Position numbers and translations under genes: made by a program
Notes under the pieces: generated by a model
Told to the model about the DNA's origin: nothing
Database searches by the model: none
The model's input: the letters and a program-made list of their open reading frames with translations, nothing else
NCBI RefSeq assembly: GCF_049942825.1
Contig: NZ_CP187970.1
Coordinates: 2,170,001-2,234,000 of the forward strand
Direction of reading: 5' to 3'
Source: Paenibacillus_G sp049942825
GTDB taxonomy: Bacteria > Bacillota > Bacilli > Paenibacillales > NBRC-103111
DNA length: 64,000 nucleotides
Shown: one piece after another, positions 61,723 through 64,000 of the stretch
Layout: every line of letters starts with the position of its first letter
How positions within the stretch are numbered: the stretch's first letter is position 1

Positions 61723-63051
61723 TTGAACAAGACAACCACCATCGTATGTGCGGCGCTGCTCGCATCCAGCCTGCTGACGGGCTGTTCGGAAGAAGCCGGG
61801 AAAGCGGGTTCGGCTTCAGGAGGAAAGGGCCAAGAGGAGAAGATCACGCTCACCTTCTGGAGAAACTCGGGGAATGACGCGGAGAACGCGGCCTATGACA
61901 AGCTGGTCGCTTCCTTCATGGAGAAGCATCCGGATATTGCCGTGGAGATGACACCGATCCCCTATGCGGACTACGATACGAAGCTGCGGGTGTCCATTGC
62001 TTCGGGCAGTCCTCCGGATATCATGGCGCTGGATGCCCCGACACTCGGCTCTTATGCGCACGCGGGGGCGTTGAAGCCGCTGACCGCGTATTTCAAAGCG
62101 GACGGCAACCTGGAGGATATCCCCCCCTCTACGCTCGCTACCTATACGTACCAGAACGAGATCTATATGGCCCCGCTGACGGAATCCTCAATAGCCCTGT
62201 TCTATAACAAGAAGCTGTTCGAAGCCAAGGGCATTCCGCTGCCTTCCAAGAATCCGGAGGAGCCCTGGACCTGGGAGCAGGTGCTGGAGGCAGCCAAGAA
62301 GCTGAGCGATCCGGCGAACGGGATCTTCGGTATTGATCCGGCCCAGGGCTTCAATAACGCGGGGGCGACGGCTTACTTCAAGTATCCGATCATCTGGCAG
62401 TTCGGCGGCGAGATCATGGATGGGGAAGGGAAGACCTCCAAAGGGTATTTGGATTCGCCGGAAACGAAGAAGGCGCTGCAGTTCTTCTCGGAGCTTTACA
62501 ACACACACAAGGTCTCCGCATTGGAATATCCGCCGGATCCGTTCCCGAACGGCAAGCTTGGCATGACGGTGGACGGTTCTTGGTCGCTGGCGTATCTCAC
62601 CGAGAAGTTCCCGCAGTTCAAGCTCGGGGAAGATTATGACATCGCTCCGCTGCCGAAGGGTACCCGGCAGGCCGTGGCGAATGGAAGCTGGTCGCTCGGC
62701 ATTTCCTCGAAGAGCCAGCATGCGGATGCCGCCTGGAAGTTCGTGAATTGGGTGACGAGCAAGGAAGGACAGGTCACGTACAGCACAATGACCAAGGATA
62801 TTCCATCCCGGTACTCAGCCGCCAAGGAGTTCCCGGAGCTGAACCAGTATCCGAAGAACGTATTCGTTGTGCAGAACCAAAAATTCGGCCGACCGCGGCC
62901 GATCACACCGGTCTTCCCGCAGATGTCGGAGGCAGTCAACAAGCTCTTTGAAGAGGTGGTCATCGGGAAGCGGAATGTGGATGCGTCCGTGGCCGAGGCC
63001 ATCAAGAAGATCGATAAGGCTTACGCGGATCTCGGTGCCCAAACCAAATAG
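61723..63051 (+). CDS. Sugar ABC transporter substrate-binding lipoprotein (family 1)
   Basis: A 442-residue lipoprotein starting at TTG 61723 (GTGGGGCGG upstream); lipobox LLTGC (Cys 21). The mature domain opens with ITLTFWRNSG and shows PPDIMALDAPTLGSYAHAG, ALFYNKKLFEAKGIPLP and GKLGMTVDGSWSLAY, the pattern of CUT1 binding proteins. No permeases lie before or directly after it: the next gene is a sensor kinase on the same strand. It may serve as a sensor-linked receptor or have permeases beyond the window. Confidence 0.88.
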   Translation: MNKTTTIVCAALLASSLLTGCSEEAGKAGSASGGKGQEEKITLTFWRNSGNDAENAAYDKLVASFMEKHPDIAVEMTPIPYADYDTKLRVSIASGSPPDIMALDAPTLGSYAHAGALKPLTAYFKADGNLEDIPPSTLATYTYQNEIYMAPLTESSIALFYNKKLFEAKGIPLPSKNPEEPWTWEQVLEAAKKLSDPANGIFGIDPAQGFNNAGATAYFKYPIIWQFGGEIMDGEGKTSKGYLDSPETKKALQFFSELYNTHKVSALEYPPDPFPNGKLGMTVDGSWSLAYLTEKFPQFKLGEDYDIAPLPKGTRQAVANGSWSLGISSKSQHADAAWKFVNWVTSKEGQVTYSTMTKDIPSRYSAAKEFPELNQYPKNVFVVQNQKFGRPRPITPVFPQMSEAVNKLFEEVVIGKRNVDASVAEAIKKIDKAYADLGAQTK

Positions 63052-63168
63052 TTTCATTCACTCGCAGCGCGGAGGCGGTTCCTGTTCATGGACGCCTCTT
63101 TCGCTGTTTCATTCCGCAGTTCCATTCGGCTGTTTACAATCCATAGATAAGAGGGCGGGGGGTCCCAT

Positions 63169-64000
63169 GTGTTTTTCTCACTGCGCAGCCGTCTCATGAC
63201 GGCCTTCTCCATCCTGATGATCGTGCCTTTCGCCCTGCTTGCCTTCACACTCAGCGAGCAGGCGGAGGAGATCATCCAAGCTTCCGTCGAATCGTCCGCA
63301 GCACAGACAATAGACCAGTTTGCATCCCATGCCGTTACCCTCATGACCCAGATCGAGGATATCGGCAGCCAGGTGATGAGCAGCCGTACGGCTCAAGCGT
63401 GGGCCGCCCTGGAGCTGGACCGGGACCGGTCCACAGCCGAGGCGGTACTGGCCAAGCAGGCACTTCGTGAGTATATGTCCTCGTATGCGCTCAATAATTC
63501 GAACGGGATCTCGATCACCACGTATACGGAGAGTGCCGGCGGGATGTGGACGCAGGACCGGACATACCGGAACAGCGAATGGTATCGGCGCTATCAGACG
63601 GAGAACCTTCAATGGACGGCGGCGCACCAGGATAACGACCAGGGAGATCTCACTCTGCGGAACCGAGAGGTGAACAGCTTCGTGCTCCCGCTGGTCCACC
63701 TGCAGTCCCTGCGTGCCGCCGGCATTGTGAAGGTCAATTATCCCACGGCCCTGCTGCGAAGCGCGATCGGCAAGATTCAATTCGGAGAGACGGGGAAGGT
63801 ATTCCTGCTGACCGGGGATGGAGGAAGCGTGCTGAATCAGGATCTGTCCGGACATACGGAGCTCCTCCGGGAGGCGCTGTCCAAGCTGAAGGGGACGCCA
63901 GCGGGACAGCTGGGCGGCGTCTTCTCCATCGAGCATGAGGGGGTGGATTATTCGATTTTCTTCCGCAAGCTGCCAGCGGCGGATTGGACGATTGTCGGCG
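63169..64000 (+). CDS. Sensor histidine kinase, N-terminal part (cut by window edge)
   Basis: The frame starts at GTG 63169 after a G-rich site (63151-63162) and is open to the window end (277 residues). TM1 is at about 9-28 (MTAFSILMIVPFALLAFTLS), then an extracellular Cache/dCache-like sensor (about 30-275; EWYRRYQTENLQWTAAHQDN, and GETGKVFLLTGDGG typical of these domains). The shape matches YesM-type kinases; HAMP and kinase domains would lie beyond. An ATG at 63167 is in the wrong frame. The adjacent binding-protein gene suggests control of that transporter. Confidence 0.75.
   Translation, partial: MFFSLRSRLMTAFSILMIVPFALLAFTLSEQAEEIIQASVESSAAQTIDQFASHAVTLMTQIEDIGSQVMSSRTAQAWAALELDRDRSTAEAVLAKQALREYMSSYALNNSNGISITTYTESAGGMWTQDRTYRNSEWYRRYQTENLQWTAAHQDNDQGDLTLRNREVNSFVLPLVHLQSLRAAGIVKVNYPTALLRSAIGKIQFGETGKVFLLTGDGGSVLNQDLSGHTELLREALSKLKGTPAGQLGGVFSIEHEGVDYSIFFRKLPAADWTIVG

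Noticed and set aside
1..64000. tRNA, rRNA or prophage genes
   Set aside because: None recognised by eye on either strand; a dedicated tRNA or covariance search would be needed to exclude small RNAs.

Overview
The window looks like chromosome from a Paenibacillus-type Gram-positive, spore-forming saprophyte. Several things point there. The DNA is GC-rich and Shine-Dalgarno sites are strong (AGGAGG-like). GTG and TTG starts are common. There is a SpoVB-family sporulation flippase, lipoprotein sugar-binding proteins with Lpl-type permeases and no ATPase, and YesM/YesN-type two-component regulators plus membrane-anchored AraC regulators beside transporters. No rRNA, tRNA or CRISPR array was seen.

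Layout. 1-2210: 3' end of a sugar-binding lipoprotein, then SpoVB on the minus strand. 2490-5924: a very large heparinase II/III-like lyase. 5925-8366: a degraded stretch with an orphan palindromic promoter, a group II intron remnant, a small membrane protein, a 5'-truncated gene and a dead IS4-type transposase. 8594-15595: a secreted alginate-lyase-fold enzyme, a CUT1 sugar ABC transporter and a GH43 gene that has lost its acid-residue segment. 15600-21640: an AT-rich, mobile-DNA-scarred island with an ECF sigma factor and DUF4179 partner, a broken integrase, a lipoprotein, and a DinB-like gene split by an intact-ended IS5-family element with a second truncated copy nearby. 21641-37152: the core polysaccharide-utilisation block (AraC, GH127, two GH88-type hydrolases, GH31, YesM/YesN pair, second heparinase-like lyase). 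37557-43631 and 44200-50243: two modules, each a membrane AraC regulator followed by LplB/LplC permeases and a binding lipoprotein. 50534-56610: a LacI regulator divergent from a sugar isomerase, split transketolase and FGGY kinase operon. 56682-60928: a DinB protein, two convergent GH105 genes and an AraC regulator. 61723-64000: another binding lipoprotein and the start of a sensor kinase.

How it fits together (inference). Secreted or surface enzymes cut a uronate-containing plant or microbial polysaccharide by beta-elimination. Binding proteins and permeases import the oligosaccharides, probably powered by a shared ATPase encoded elsewhere. The GH88/GH105 enzymes then remove the unsaturated uronyl end, and GH127 and GH31 trim arabinose and alpha-linked residues. 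The LacI-controlled operon has the gene content of the known non-oxidative D-apiose route (isomerase, apulose kinase, apulose-4-phosphate transketolase). Apiose occurs in pectic rhamnogalacturonan II and apiogalacturonan, so this would suit a pectin-linked diet, but the isomerase is of the fucose-isomerase type and the substrate is unproven.
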